64,000 bases of DNA, taken from assembly GCA_002320005.1 (NCBI GenBank), contig DCJK01000016.1:1-64000 (forward strand), in the 5' to 3' direction. Below are positions 8,493 through 16,933 of this stretch, one piece after another. Every line of letters begins with the position of its first letter. The first letter of the stretch is position 1. A program made the translations under genes and the position numbers. Under the pieces are notes generated by a model, which ran no database searches, was not told where the DNA came from, and saw nothing but the letters and a program-made list of their open reading frames with translations. Source of the stretch: Firmicutes bacterium UBA1702 (GTDB lineage Bacteria > Bacillota > Clostridia > Peptostreptococcales > Anaerovoracaceae).

Positions 8493-9893
8493 TTAAGGAA
8501 GCACCAGGGTGAAACAGCTTCCTCCGTCAGAAGGACAGCTCACCTCCATATAGCCGCCGTGAAGCCTGGCTATTTCTTTTACCATTGCTAAGCCCAGGCC
8601 GAAGCTTCCTTTTTCGGAAGATGAACGGGAAGGGTCAACCTGATAAAACCTATCCCATATCTTGTCCATGTTTTCCGGTGCAATGCCTATACCGTGATCC
8701 CGCACAGAAAGCTTTATTGCCGTGCCGTCACGAAAGAGAGCTGCTTCTACGGGCTCATTAACATCGCTGTATTTTATTGCGTTGTCTATAAGATTGTTGA
8801 TGAGACCTGTCATCAGACTCTCATCTCCCATCATGTGAATATCGGGCTCTATATCTGTATTGAGCAAGCGGGTTCCTTCTGTGAGGATTCTGCGGTCTTC
8901 ACACAGGTTTTCAAGCAGACGGCTCAAATTCATATCTGTCTTTGAGATGCTGAAATCCTGTTGCTGATACCTGGCAAAGAACAGCAGCTGATTGAGAAGA
9001 GAAGACATGCTGTCTGCCTGACGGGCAATCACTTCCAGAGCCTCACGGTATTCCTGCTCGTTGCCGGCAAATTCCAGAGCATACTCACAGTTGGCTTTTA
9101 CAACAGCCAGAGGGGTCCGGAGTTCGTGGGATGCATCAGAAGTAAACTGTTTTTCAGCATCAAAGGATTTTTCCAGACGATCAAACATGGCATTGAAAGT
9201 ATGGGCAAGATTGTGAATCTCGTCCTCTCCAGGGCCGATATCTATTCTTTTGGTCAAATCACTGCCTTCCGCTATTTCGTTGGCAGCATCGTTTATTTTT
9301 TCCACGGGAAGAAAGGATCTTCTCGTGATAATAAAACCTCCCAGGAGAGTTACCGCTGCCAGAAGAGGAAGAATCCATACGGAAGCACGGAAGGTTTTAT
9401 AAAGAATGTTGGTGCTTTCCTTTTCGGACACTATGCCTCGGAGCCACAGATCCTCCAGTCCCGGGTCTTCAAGTTTTTTTTCGTATACATAGTATTTATC
9501 GCCGTTATGAATCACTGTTCCCACTGTTGAAAAAGAAAAAATTGCGTCAGAGGAAAGGCGGATAGGTGATTCACCATACAGGAGGTTGTTTTGCGAATCT
9601 ACCAGCGATGTGCATATTCCCGCATAGTAATCACAGAAATTGTCATCTATGGCAATGGCCCCGTTTTTATAAGAAAATAACAGATCCCGTGTATTACTGT
9701 CGGCATGGTAGCTATCGTAATATTCAATTTCTTCGGCATTTGAAGATACGATATTAACCAGCCTTTCCCGGACAGACTGATCCAGAACCTGCCTGCTGAC
9801 AGAGAAGTTTATCATGCCGGTTCCAAGAACCAGCAGCACCAGAGCACAGGTAAACCACAACATGATTTTGGTTTTAATTGATATTTCTTTCAT
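8493..9893 (-). CDS. Sensor histidine kinase (OmpR/PhoR-partner type)
   Basis: A 466-residue membrane kinase. It has a first transmembrane segment (about 11-31), an extracytoplasmic sensor region (32-170), a second membrane segment (about 172-190) followed by HAMP, a HisKA domain with phospho-acceptor His256 in SHELRTP, and a C-terminal HATPase domain with DNAIKYS, DHGIGI and GLGLAMV boxes. Its start overlaps the stop of the response regulator by four bases, so the two are translationally coupled. The stimulus is unknown; the downstream PepSY pair points to an envelope signal. Confidence 0.9.
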   Translation of the reverse strand: MKEISIKTKIMLWFTCALVLLVLGTGMINFSVSRQVLDQSVRERLVNIVSSNAEEIEYYDSYHADSNTRDLLFSYKNGAIAIDDNFCDYYAGICTSLVDSQNNLLYGESPIRLSSDAIFSFSTVGTVIHNGDKYYVYEKKLEDPGLEDLWLRGIVSEKESTNILYKTFRASVWILPLLAAVTLLGGFIITRRSFLPVEKINDAANEIAEGSDLTKRIDIGPGEDEIHNLAHTFNAMFDRLEKSFDAEKQFTSDASHELRTPLAVVKANCEYALEFAGNEQEYREALEVIARQADSMSSLLNQLLFFARYQQQDFSISKTDMNLSRLLENLCEDRRILTEGTRLLNTDIEPDIHMMGDESLMTGLINNLIDNAIKYSDVNEPVEAALFRDGTAIKLSVRDHGIGIAPENMDKIWDRFYQVDPSRSSSEKGSFGLGLAMVKEIARLHGGYMEVSCPSDGGSCFTLVLP

Positions 9894-10573
9894 GGCAGCA
9901 CCTGATTTTCCTTCAGAACATATCCGCAGCCGCGGACGGTATGTATCAGCTTTGGCTCAAAGCCGTCATCAACTTTCTTCCTTAAATATCTTATATATAC
10001 ATCTACGGCATTGGTGCCTCCGGAGTAATCGAAATTCCACAGATTATTTTCAATCATGGTTCTGGAGAGAACATGGCCTTTGTTACGAAGAAGATATTCC
10101 AGCAAGGAAAACTCTTTGGCAGACAGAGCAATTTCCCTGCCCCCACGGGTCACAGTATGGGAAGCCGTGTCCATAACAAGGTCTGCGACAGAAAAAATAT
10201 TTGATGAATTTCCGGCAGATTTGCGGGTCATGGCTCTTATACGCGCTATGAGCTCATCGAAAGCAAAAGGTTTAACCAGATAGTCATCGGCTCCGGAATC
10301 AAGCCCCAGCACTCTGTCCTCAACGGTATCCCTGGCAGTCAAAAAAAGCACGGGCGTGCCGATACCTTTTTCTCTAAGAGAATGCAGCACAGAAAGTCCG
10401 TCTCTTTTCGGCATCATTATATCAAGTATTATTCCGTCATATTCAGCCATCTCAATATAGCTGAGAGCTTCTTCTCCATCAAAACAGCTGTCAACATAGT
10501 AACCTTCTGCTGACAGCCGCTTGGTGATTATGCGATTAAGATCTTTTTGATCTTCTGCTATAAGTATGCGCAT
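9890..10573 (-). CDS. OmpR-family response regulator
   Basis: A receiver domain with acidic pocket residues in AEDQ, phospho-acceptor Asp51 in LDIMMP and conserved LTAR and KPF motifs is followed by a winged-helix DNA-binding domain ending in TVRGCGYVL. The ATG at 10573 is chosen because GTGAGG lies six bases before it. A GTG four codons upstream is less likely. It is the partner of the kinase that follows, and lies 14 bases after the thioredoxin gene. Confidence 0.9.
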   Translation of the reverse strand: MRILIAEDQKDLNRIITKRLSAEGYYVDSCFDGEEALSYIEMAEYDGIILDIMMPKRDGLSVLHSLREKGIGTPVLFLTARDTVEDRVLGLDSGADDYLVKPFAFDELIARIRAMTRKSAGNSSNIFSVADLVMDTASHTVTRGGREIALSAKEFSLLEYLLRNKGHVLSRTMIENNLWNFDYSGGTNAVDVYIRYLRKKVDDGFEPKLIHTVRGCGYVLKENQVLP

Positions 10574-10587
10574 GAAAAACCTCACTT

Positions 10588-10890
10588 TTAGAGCAGTGCG
10601 AGAATATCCTCCTTGGAAATAAGACCGATAGATTTATTGGCGATTTCTCCGTTTTTGAATACGATCAAAGTCGGAATGCTCATTACCCCATAGCGTATGG
10701 CCAGTTCGCCTTCATCGTCAATATTTATTTTGCATACCTTCACATCTGAGCGCTCTGAGGCAACCTGATCCACAATAGGTGAAAGCATCTTGCAAGGCAT
10801 ACACCATGCAGCCCAGAAGTCTACGAGAACAGGTTCTTTGGCCATAAGCACCTCTTGGTCGAAGTTTTCTTTTGTAACGGTAGTGATCAT
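10588..10890 (-). CDS. trxA: Thioredoxin
   Basis: A 100-residue single-domain thioredoxin with active site WCMPCK (Cys30 and Cys33) and the cis-Pro region SIPTLIVF. WCGPC is the usual form; Met replaces Gly here, a change that can alter redox potential. It has a strong AGGAGG site and is the first gene of the minus-strand operon with the two-component system and PepSY genes. It provides a cytoplasmic disulfide reductant. No thioredoxin reductase is nearby. Confidence 0.88.
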   Translation of the reverse strand: MITTVTKENFDQEVLMAKEPVLVDFWAAWCMPCKMLSPIVDQVASERSDVKVCKINIDDEGELAIRYGVMSIPTLIVFKNGEIANKSIGLISKEDILALL

Positions 10891-10938
10891 AACAAAACCT
10901 CCTTATATTTCACAAAAAATTCATAGTAATTTAACCTT

Positions 10939-11004
10939 ATTATACCCTAAAACCATAGGATTAAAATAGGCATAGTGTGAAATTTATGTTATAATAAATC
11001 TCAC
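10939..11004. promoter_or_regulatory. Divergent promoters between trxA and the RND gene, with imperfect palindrome
   Basis: For the minus strand, TATAAT (reverse complement at 10939-10944) lies about 50 bases before trxA. For the plus strand, TATAAT at 10990-10995 with a weak TAGGCA -35 at 10967 precedes the RND gene. The plus -10 box lies inside an imperfect inverted repeat: GTGTGAAATTTAT from 10975 and ATAAATCTCAC to 11004. This could be the operator of a local repressor such as the ArsR-type protein downstream. Confidence 0.45.
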
Positions 11005-11021
11005 AACTTGCAAGGGAGAGT

Positions 11022-14000
11022 ATGAAAGAGATGCCAAAATACAGCGTAAAGAAACCAATGACGGTTTTTGTTGTAGCAGTAATTATAATAGCGCTTGGAA
11101 TCGTGTCTGTGACAGGAATGACGCCGGACCTGCTTCCCAATATAGATCTGCCCTATGTGGTAATAATGACCGTTTACCCGGGTGCAACACCGGAAGAGGT
11201 CGAGGCTACGGTGACAAAGCCTTTGGAACAGAATCTTTCAACTATGGAAGGGCTTAAAAATATTCAGTCAATGTCTTCGTCCAACTACTCTCTGGTTATG
11301 CTGGAGTTTGAAAACGGCACGGATATGGATACCGCAGTGGTAAACATACTGCAGAATACCGACCTGGTAGAAGGCTCATGGGGTGATAGTATCGGCTCAC
11401 CATATATAATGAAGATAAATCCCAATATGATGCCTATTGCCATAGCGGCAGTGGACATGAAGGGTTACGATACTCAGCAGCTGTCCGACTTTGTGAAAGA
11501 AACATTGCTGAATGAACTTGAAGGAACCACCGGTGTGGCAAGTATCAACACCGGAGGACTTATCGAGTCCAAAATAAATGTTTCCATCAGCGAAGAAAAA
11601 ATAGAAGCAATTAACGAAAAACTGCTGCGCCGAGCCAGCGAGTCTCTGGCTGACGCCAAAGCGCAGATAAATACAGGCCTTACCGAAGTAAAGAAGGCCG
11701 AAGCTCAGTTGGCAGATGCCAGAACACAGCTTGATGCAACAAAAGAAGGAACTTATGATCAGCTGGCAGGAATAAGTGCGGAACTTGATGCGGCAGTAGC
11801 GCAGGCAAGTGCCTTTGCCACTCAGATAAAGTCGCTGGAATACGTTAAAAATTCCATTAAGGCTCAGATAGAAGAAAGTCCGCTAAACGAAGATCTGAAA
11901 AAGCAGTTAGACGAAATTGACAAAGAGCTTTCGGAACTTATTATAAGCAGTCAGGAAGCGGACGCTCAGGTGGAACAGCTTAAGGCGGCCTATAAAGAGG
12001 CTGAAAAAGGAACATATGTCGCGCAGGATTCTCTTGATGCGGCTTATGGGAAGCTGGAGACCGCTCAAAGTGAGCTGATAAGCCAGAAAAGCATGCTGAA
12101 CAGCGCCATGGTACAGCTGGATGAAGCGGGGAACCAGGCCCTTGCCAAGGCTGATCTGGGTCAGATGATCACAATGGAGATGGTATCCGGGGTCCTTCAG
12201 GGACAGAATTTCTCCATGCCTGCAGGATATATACAAGAAGACGGAGCAAGATATCTTGTCAGCGTAGGAGACGAATTGACAAGCCTGGAGGACGTGAGCA
12301 GCCAGTTCCTGTTTAACATAGAAGGAATCGGAGATGTAAGGCTCAGTGATGTGGCAGATGTTTTTGTTACAGATAACAGCGATGCTGTATATGCCAGCAT
12401 CAACGGAAATCCGGGGATAGTCCTGAGTTTTTCTAAGCAGTCAAACTATGCAACGGCCACGGTATCCGACAATATCAGTGATAAGTTTGAGCAGCTCAGT
12501 GAAAAGTATGACGGTCTAAAGTTTACCACTATGATGGATCAGGGGCAGTACATTTACCTGATCATAGGTGCCATAGCACAAAGCCTGGGATTTGGAGCGA
12601 TATTTGCCATTGTGGTACTTCTGCTGTTTCTCAGAGATGTAAGGCCTACGCTTATTACCCTTCTGAGTATACCTATCAGCATAATGTTCGCCCTTGTTCT
12701 GATGTATTTTTCCGGAGTCACTCTCAACATGATGTCCCTTTCGGGACTGGCGGTGGCTGTAGGAATGCTGGTGGATAACTCAATAGTAGTTATAGAAAAT
12801 ATATTCCGGCTGCGCAGAATGGGAGTACCGCCTAAGAAGGCGGCTGTCGCCGGGGCAAAACAGGTATCCGGTGCCATTGCATCCTCTACACTTACAACTG
12901 TGTGCGTATTTGCACCTATAGTGTTTGTGCAGGGAATTACCAGACAGCTGTTTACGGACATGGCACTGACTATAACCTATGCGCTTCTGGCCAGCCTGAT
13001 TATTGCTCTCACGCTGGTACCAGCCATGGCAGCATCTTTGTTCAAGAAAGACATGAAGGGCGAGGGCAGAAGATTTGGATCATTCAAGCGTTCATATATG
13101 AAGTTCGTGTCATGGAATCTGAAGCATAAGACTCTGGTGCTGATACTTTCAGTCGGCCTGCTGGTATTCAGCGTCGTTGCCTCAATCTCAAAGGGATTCA
13201 TCTTCATTCCGGATATGGCTACTCCGCAGCTGTCAGGAACCATGACTATGAATAACGAAGATGCAAAGCTGGAAGACACTAAGGCGATGGCAGATACTGT
13301 AGTTGAGAGAGTACGAAAGGTGCAGGGTGTTGAGACGGTGGGAGCCATGCTCTCGTCTACAAACAATCTGACAGGAGAAACTTCGTCAAACACAGTCAGT
13401 CTGTACATACTTGTCGATGAAGACTCTGACCGCAGCGGTGGAGAAATATGTAAAGAGATTGAAAAAAAGTGCGGGGACCTGGACTGCACACTGCAGATGA
13501 TAAGCTCTTCATCCATAACAAGTTACACAACCGCCCTGGGAGGAAGCGGTGTTGAAGTAAAGGTGTATGGCTCCGATACGGGAGACTTGCAGAAAGCTGC
13601 CGAAGAAATAGGAAAGAAACTTGAAAAGGTTAAGGGAATTAAATCCGTAGATAACGGTCTGGAAGAAACAGAGCCGGAGATTCATTTTGTGGTAGACAAA
13701 GAAAAAGCCATGAAAAACGGGCTCACTGTGGCGCAGGTGTATATGCAGGTGGCTGAGGCTCTTAAAACTCAAACCAGTGCGACAACTCTTTCCTGGGAGG
13801 GAGATAAATATGAAGTTGTGGTTTCTGAATCAGAAATTGATGCAATTGATATCGATGCGATAAAAAATCTGCCGGTGGAGGGAACTGACACTGACGGAAA
13901 TAAAGTTACGGTAAAACTTTCGGAAATAACCGAGGCCAAAGAAGTCAGCACACTGCCTTCTATCATGAGGATAAATCAGAGAACTTACCTTACGGTAAGC

Positions 14001-14672
14001 GGCGAAGTGGATGAAGAACATAACGTCACGCTGGTAACCCAAGAGGCTGAAAAAGCCCTTGCTGACTACAGCTCACCAAAGGGTATGACCTTTGAATTCG
14101 GCGGGGAAAATGAGATGATAATGGATGCCATGTGGGATCTTCTCAAAATGATGGCTCTGGGAGTCCTTCTTGTATACCTTATTATGGTTGCACAATTCCA
14201 GTCGCTGCGCTCGCCGTTTATAGTCATGTTTACCATACCTCTGGCCTTTACCGGAGGACTTCTGGCACTCCTTATATTTGATAAGGAAATAAGTATAATT
14301 GCCATGATAGGTCTTATCATGCTGGTGGGTATAATTGTAAACAACGGCATAGTAATGGTAGACTACATCAATCAGCTTCGTGCCAAAGGCATGGAAAAAA
14401 GGAGAGCGATAATCGAAGGAGCGGCAACAAGGATAAGACCTGTGCTTATGACCAGCCTTACCACGATACTGGGGCTTGTTGTGATGGCAGCAGGTAAAAC
14501 GGCGGGAACCGATATGATGCAGCCTATAGCACTGGTATGTATAGGAGGTCTTACCTATGCTACCGTACTGACGCTTCTGGTGGTGCCGGTCATATATGAT
14601 ATTTTTACCGGAAGAAAATATAAACACATCAAAGAAGAAGACCTGGATGTAAGCGATCTGGTAGTAAAATAA
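11022..14672 (+). CDS. RND-family efflux transporter with coiled-coil insertion
   Basis: A 1216-residue inner-membrane transporter of the AcrB/HAE1/MMPL-like RND superfamily. It has the N-terminal TM1 with SVTGMTPDLLPNIDLP, two extracytoplasmic loops, and repeated TM blocks with typical stretches such as LSGLAVAVGMLVDNSIVVIE and IGLIMLVGIIVNNGIVMVDY. Residues about 205-370 form a long Ala/Gln/Glu/Lys-rich coiled coil inserted in the first external loop, which classical Gram-negative RND pumps lack. No adaptor or outer-membrane partner is adjacent, fitting a one-membrane cell. The substrate is unknown. Confidence 0.88.
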   Translation: MKEMPKYSVKKPMTVFVVAVIIIALGIVSVTGMTPDLLPNIDLPYVVIMTVYPGATPEEVEATVTKPLEQNLSTMEGLKNIQSMSSSNYSLVMLEFENGTDMDTAVVNILQNTDLVEGSWGDSIGSPYIMKINPNMMPIAIAAVDMKGYDTQQLSDFVKETLLNELEGTTGVASINTGGLIESKINVSISEEKIEAINEKLLRRASESLADAKAQINTGLTEVKKAEAQLADARTQLDATKEGTYDQLAGISAELDAAVAQASAFATQIKSLEYVKNSIKAQIEESPLNEDLKKQLDEIDKELSELIISSQEADAQVEQLKAAYKEAEKGTYVAQDSLDAAYGKLETAQSELISQKSMLNSAMVQLDEAGNQALAKADLGQMITMEMVSGVLQGQNFSMPAGYIQEDGARYLVSVGDELTSLEDVSSQFLFNIEGIGDVRLSDVADVFVTDNSDAVYASINGNPGIVLSFSKQSNYATATVSDNISDKFEQLSEKYDGLKFTTMMDQGQYIYLIIGAIAQSLGFGAIFAIVVLLLFLRDVRPTLITLLSIPISIMFALVLMYFSGVTLNMMSLSGLAVAVGMLVDNSIVVIENIFRLRRMGVPPKKAAVAGAKQVSGAIASSTLTTVCVFAPIVFVQGITRQLFTDMALTITYALLASLIIALTLVPAMAASLFKKDMKGEGRRFGSFKRSYMKFVSWNLKHKTLVLILSVGLLVFSVVASISKGFIFIPDMATPQLSGTMTMNNEDAKLEDTKAMADTVVERVRKVQGVETVGAMLSSTNNLTGETSSNTVSLYILVDEDSDRSGGEICKEIEKKCGDLDCTLQMISSSSITSYTTALGGSGVEVKVYGSDTGDLQKAAEEIGKKLEKVKGIKSVDNGLEETEPEIHFVVDKEKAMKNGLTVAQVYMQVAEALKTQTSATTLSWEGDKYEVVVSESEIDAIDIDAIKNLPVEGTDTDGNKVTVKLSEITEAKEVSTLPSIMRINQRTYLTVSGEVDEEHNVTLVTQEAEKALADYSSPKGMTFEFGGENEMIMDAMWDLLKMMALGVLLVYLIMVAQFQSLRSPFIVMFTIPLAFTGGLLALLIFDKEISIIAMIGLIMLVGIIVNNGIVMVDYINQLRAKGMEKRRAIIEGAATRIRPVLMTSLTTILGLVVMAAGKTAGTDMMQPIALVCIGGLTYATVLTLLVVPVIYDIFTGRKYKHIKEEDLDVSDLVVK

Positions 14673-14679
14673 AAATCAG

Positions 14680-14726
14680 AAAATCCCGGATTTCTCTGTC
14701 CTGAGACAAAGAAACCCGGGATTTTT
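14680..14726 (+). terminator. Terminator after the RND gene
   Basis: AAAATCCCGG (14680-14689) pairs with CCCGGGATTTTT (14715-14726), with additional TGTC/GACA pairing inside. Because it is symmetric it may also stop transcripts from the opposite-strand ArsR-type gene. Confidence 0.85.
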
Positions 14727-14783
14727 ACAAGCATAAAACATCACGCTGCGGAATGTGGCTGCAGTGGCTGCTGCAGCGGAAAA

Positions 14784-15110
14784 TCATGGTGTTACTGAAA
14801 ATTTCTTCGCTGCATTAAGATATTGCATCAGCAGCCCAAGGTTAGCATAATAATATGAATACTTATCTTTCTTTTTTACTTCTATGAGGCCTGAATCAGC
14901 CAGTTTTTTTGTATGCTGAGAAATTGTGGCCTGAGCATAGTCGAAATGCTCCACCAGGTCCTTGTTGCAGACCAGTACCATGGCTCTGTTTGACTGCATT
15001 ATATACTTGAATATCCTGATTCTGGCCGGATGGGCGAGAGCATCGGAAACTCTGGCAATAAGCAATATTTCTTCCTCCAGCATTTCGTCAGGGTCTTTTC
15101 TCAATCTCAT
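14784..15110 (-). CDS. ArsR-family HTH transcriptional regulator
   Basis: A 108-residue winged-helix repressor. The stretch DALAHPARIRIFKYI is the typical ArsR opening helix, followed by the recognition helix region ATISQHTKKLADSGLI and a beta wing KKDKYSYYYA. No metal-binding CxC motif is visible in the first helices; single Cys residues are not clustered. The ligand is unknown. It is convergent with the RND gene and divergent from the sigma-54 activator, so it could regulate either side or itself. Confidence 0.82.
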   Translation of the reverse strand: MRLRKDPDEMLEEEILLIARVSDALAHPARIRIFKYIMQSNRAMVLVCNKDLVEHFDYAQATISQHTKKLADSGLIEVKKKDKYSYYYANLGLLMQYLNAAKKFSVTP

Positions 15111-15185
15111 ATTAATGGGTCCTTTCTTGGTAAACTACCAGTACATTATGACAGAAACGCAAAAGATTTTCAAGGCGGAAAAGAT

Positions 15186-15224
15186 GCAAAAATATTTGCA
15201 CCAAAAAGAAAAATGTGATAAAAT
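15186..15224 (+). promoter_or_regulatory. Promoter of the sigma-54 activator with a self-binding palindrome
   Basis: GCAAAAATATTTGC (15186-15199) is the same type of palindrome as the two sites at 16657-16693 before ord. It overlaps a weak -35 (TTTGCA, 15195-15200), which is followed after 18 bases by TAAAAT (15219-15224). Binding here would be expected to repress the activator's own gene. Confidence 0.55.
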
Positions 15225-15241
15225 GCTAACAGGTAAAGATT

Positions 15242-16657
15242 ATGAAGAAAGAATACTACGAAAAAATAATAGAAGAACTCATAAAGCTTATAGATGAGGG
15301 CGTATATATTGTAGACAAGAACGGCATAGGTCGGTTTTACAATGATACCATGGCCTCAATGGAGAAGGTCAATGTGGAGGACGTCCTCGATAAAAAGTTT
15401 CATGAGGCTTTTCCTGAAGTCAGAAAAAATGACAGTACAATGCTTAAAGCTCTTCTGAAAGGTGAGCCTACAGTCAGAAAACAGCAGACGTACAAGAACT
15501 TTTACGGGAAAGAGATAACTACCGTCAACAGCACCATACCCATCGTTGTCGAGGGACAGACTGTGGCGGCTATTGAGGTGGCCAAAGACATAACCGATAT
15601 CAGAAGAATGTCTGACACTCTGCTAGAACTTCAGAAAGAGCAAAACAAGAGAAAGACAGCAACCCAGAGTGCATCACCTGCCGGAACGGTCATAAAGAAA
15701 TATACTTTTGACGATATCTTCGGGGAGAACGAGGATTTTGAAGTGGCACTGAACCGTGCCAGAAAGGCAGCTGAAAATGACGCCTCTGTATTTATATACG
15801 GTGAAACCGGAACAGGTAAGGAACTTTTTGCTCAGAGCATTCACTACTGCGGAAAGCGCAAAGATAAACCTTTTCTGGCACAGAACTGCGCTGCCATACC
15901 TGAATCTCTGCTGGAAGGAATTCTTTTCGGAACGTCCAGAGGAAGTTTTACGGGAGCAGTGGACAGGGAGGGGTTGTTTGAGCAGGCCAACGGCGGAACC
16001 CTGCTGCTGGATGAGATAAGTGCCATGCCTTATGACCTTCAGAGCAAGCTGCTGAGAGTCCTCCAGGAGGATTACATAAGAAGAGTGGGCGGCACAAGAG
16101 ATATTCCTGTCAATGTCAGGATAATAGCAACAGTAAACGAGCCTCCCGAAGATCTCATTGCGCAGGGTAAACTGCGAAAAGACCTGTTTTATAGATTAAA
16201 TGTAATAAATATTCAGATACCGGCTCTGCGAGAAAGGCCGGATGATATACCTCTTCTGGCAGAGAGGCTGTTGGAAAAATATAATAAAAAATTCGAAAAA
16301 GAAATATGGATGCTTTCGGAAGGCGCCGTAAAAAAACTTAAAAATTATGATTATCCGGGAAATGTAAGAGAACTGGAAAATATAATTGAACAAGCTGTCT
16401 CCATGGGGGATAATGAGCACGTACTTACCGAAAAGAATCTTGCTATGCCTACAGCTGCCAGAAAGGGCAGGATACCTGCCCCGGAGTACGAAAAAAGTAT
16501 TCCCCTCGACAAGTATATGGATGAACTGGAAGCCAAGATAATTAAATCTGCGCTTATCGAGGCCGGCGGAAATATATCCAGGGCAGCTGAACAGCTTCAG
16601 ATAAAACGACAGACCCTTCAGCACAAACTAAAACGGTATAACCTTACCGAAAAATAG
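15242..16657 (+). CDS. Sigma-54-dependent activator of the ornithine operon (OraR-like)
   Basis: A 471-residue enhancer-binding protein. It has an N-terminal PAS sensor (about 10-120), a short linker, an AAA+ domain with Walker A GETGTGKE (187-194), GSFTGA loop (234-239, the sigma-54 contact, a Ser variant of GAFTGA) and Walker B GGTLLLDE, and a C-terminal Fis-type helix-turn-helix (NISRAAEQLQIKRQTLQHKL). It is immediately upstream of a perfect -24/-12 promoter driving ord. The PAS domain suggests it senses a small molecule, perhaps ornithine or an intermediate. Known clostridial ornithine operons have a comparable activator; the name is by analogy. Confidence 0.88.
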   Translation: MKKEYYEKIIEELIKLIDEGVYIVDKNGIGRFYNDTMASMEKVNVEDVLDKKFHEAFPEVRKNDSTMLKALLKGEPTVRKQQTYKNFYGKEITTVNSTIPIVVEGQTVAAIEVAKDITDIRRMSDTLLELQKEQNKRKTATQSASPAGTVIKKYTFDDIFGENEDFEVALNRARKAAENDASVFIYGETGTGKELFAQSIHYCGKRKDKPFLAQNCAAIPESLLEGILFGTSRGSFTGAVDREGLFEQANGGTLLLDEISAMPYDLQSKLLRVLQEDYIRRVGGTRDIPVNVRIIATVNEPPEDLIAQGKLRKDLFYRLNVINIQIPALRERPDDIPLLAERLLEKYNKKFEKEIWMLSEGAVKKLKNYDYPGNVRELENIIEQAVSMGDNEHVLTEKNLAMPTAARKGRIPAPEYEKSIPLDKYMDELEAKIIKSALIEAGGNISRAAEQLQIKRQTLQHKLKRYNLTEK

Positions 16658-16693
16658 CAAAAAAATTTGCATTTAAATAGCAAAAAATTTTGC
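16657..16693. promoter_or_regulatory. Tandem enhancer sites for the sigma-54 activator
   Basis: Two palindromes, GCAAAAAAATTTGC (16657-16670) and GCAAAAAATTTTGC (16680-16693), have centres 23 bases apart, about two helical turns, so dimers would sit on the same DNA face. They begin at the last base of the activator's stop codon and lie about 170-200 bases before the -24 box, an ordinary upstream activating distance. Confidence 0.75.
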
Positions 16694-16906
16694 ACCAATC
16701 AAAAATTTTTAACCATGATTTTGAAAAAAAGAAAAAGATGTGTGGCTATATTGCAGAAGATTTGGTTTTATAACCAAAAAAAACGGTATAAATGCAAAGG
16801 TTGTGGTGAACATGTCACAAAAATGCCAGGGTTAAGTATACAATATTCAACCAGACACATGGCACGGACTTTGCTTTATATAATTGGCAGTTACAACTTA
16901 AACTAA
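16667..16906 (+). pseudogene. Possible ISL3-like transposase zinc-ribbon fragment
   Basis: An open frame across the activator-ord spacer encodes KKRYKCKGCGEHV followed by PGLSIQYSTRHMARTL. This layout resembles the N-terminal zinc ribbon of ISL3-type transposases: a basic strand, CxxC, then a run with R/T before a helix. Only one CxxC is clear and no catalytic domain exists. There is no clear ribosome binding site. The sigma-54 promoter lies inside it, so it is more likely an old fragment than a gene. Confidence 0.35.
16860..16875 (+). promoter_or_regulatory. Sigma-54 (-24/-12) promoter of the ornithine operon
   Basis: TGGCAC (16860-16865), five bases, then TTGCT (16871-16875) matches the TGGCAC-N5-TTGCW consensus perfectly. 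It lies 59 bases before the ord ATG and about 170 bases after the paired enhancer palindromes. Confidence 0.88.
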
Positions 16907-16933
16907 AATTTTAATTAAAAAGGAGAAACTAAG

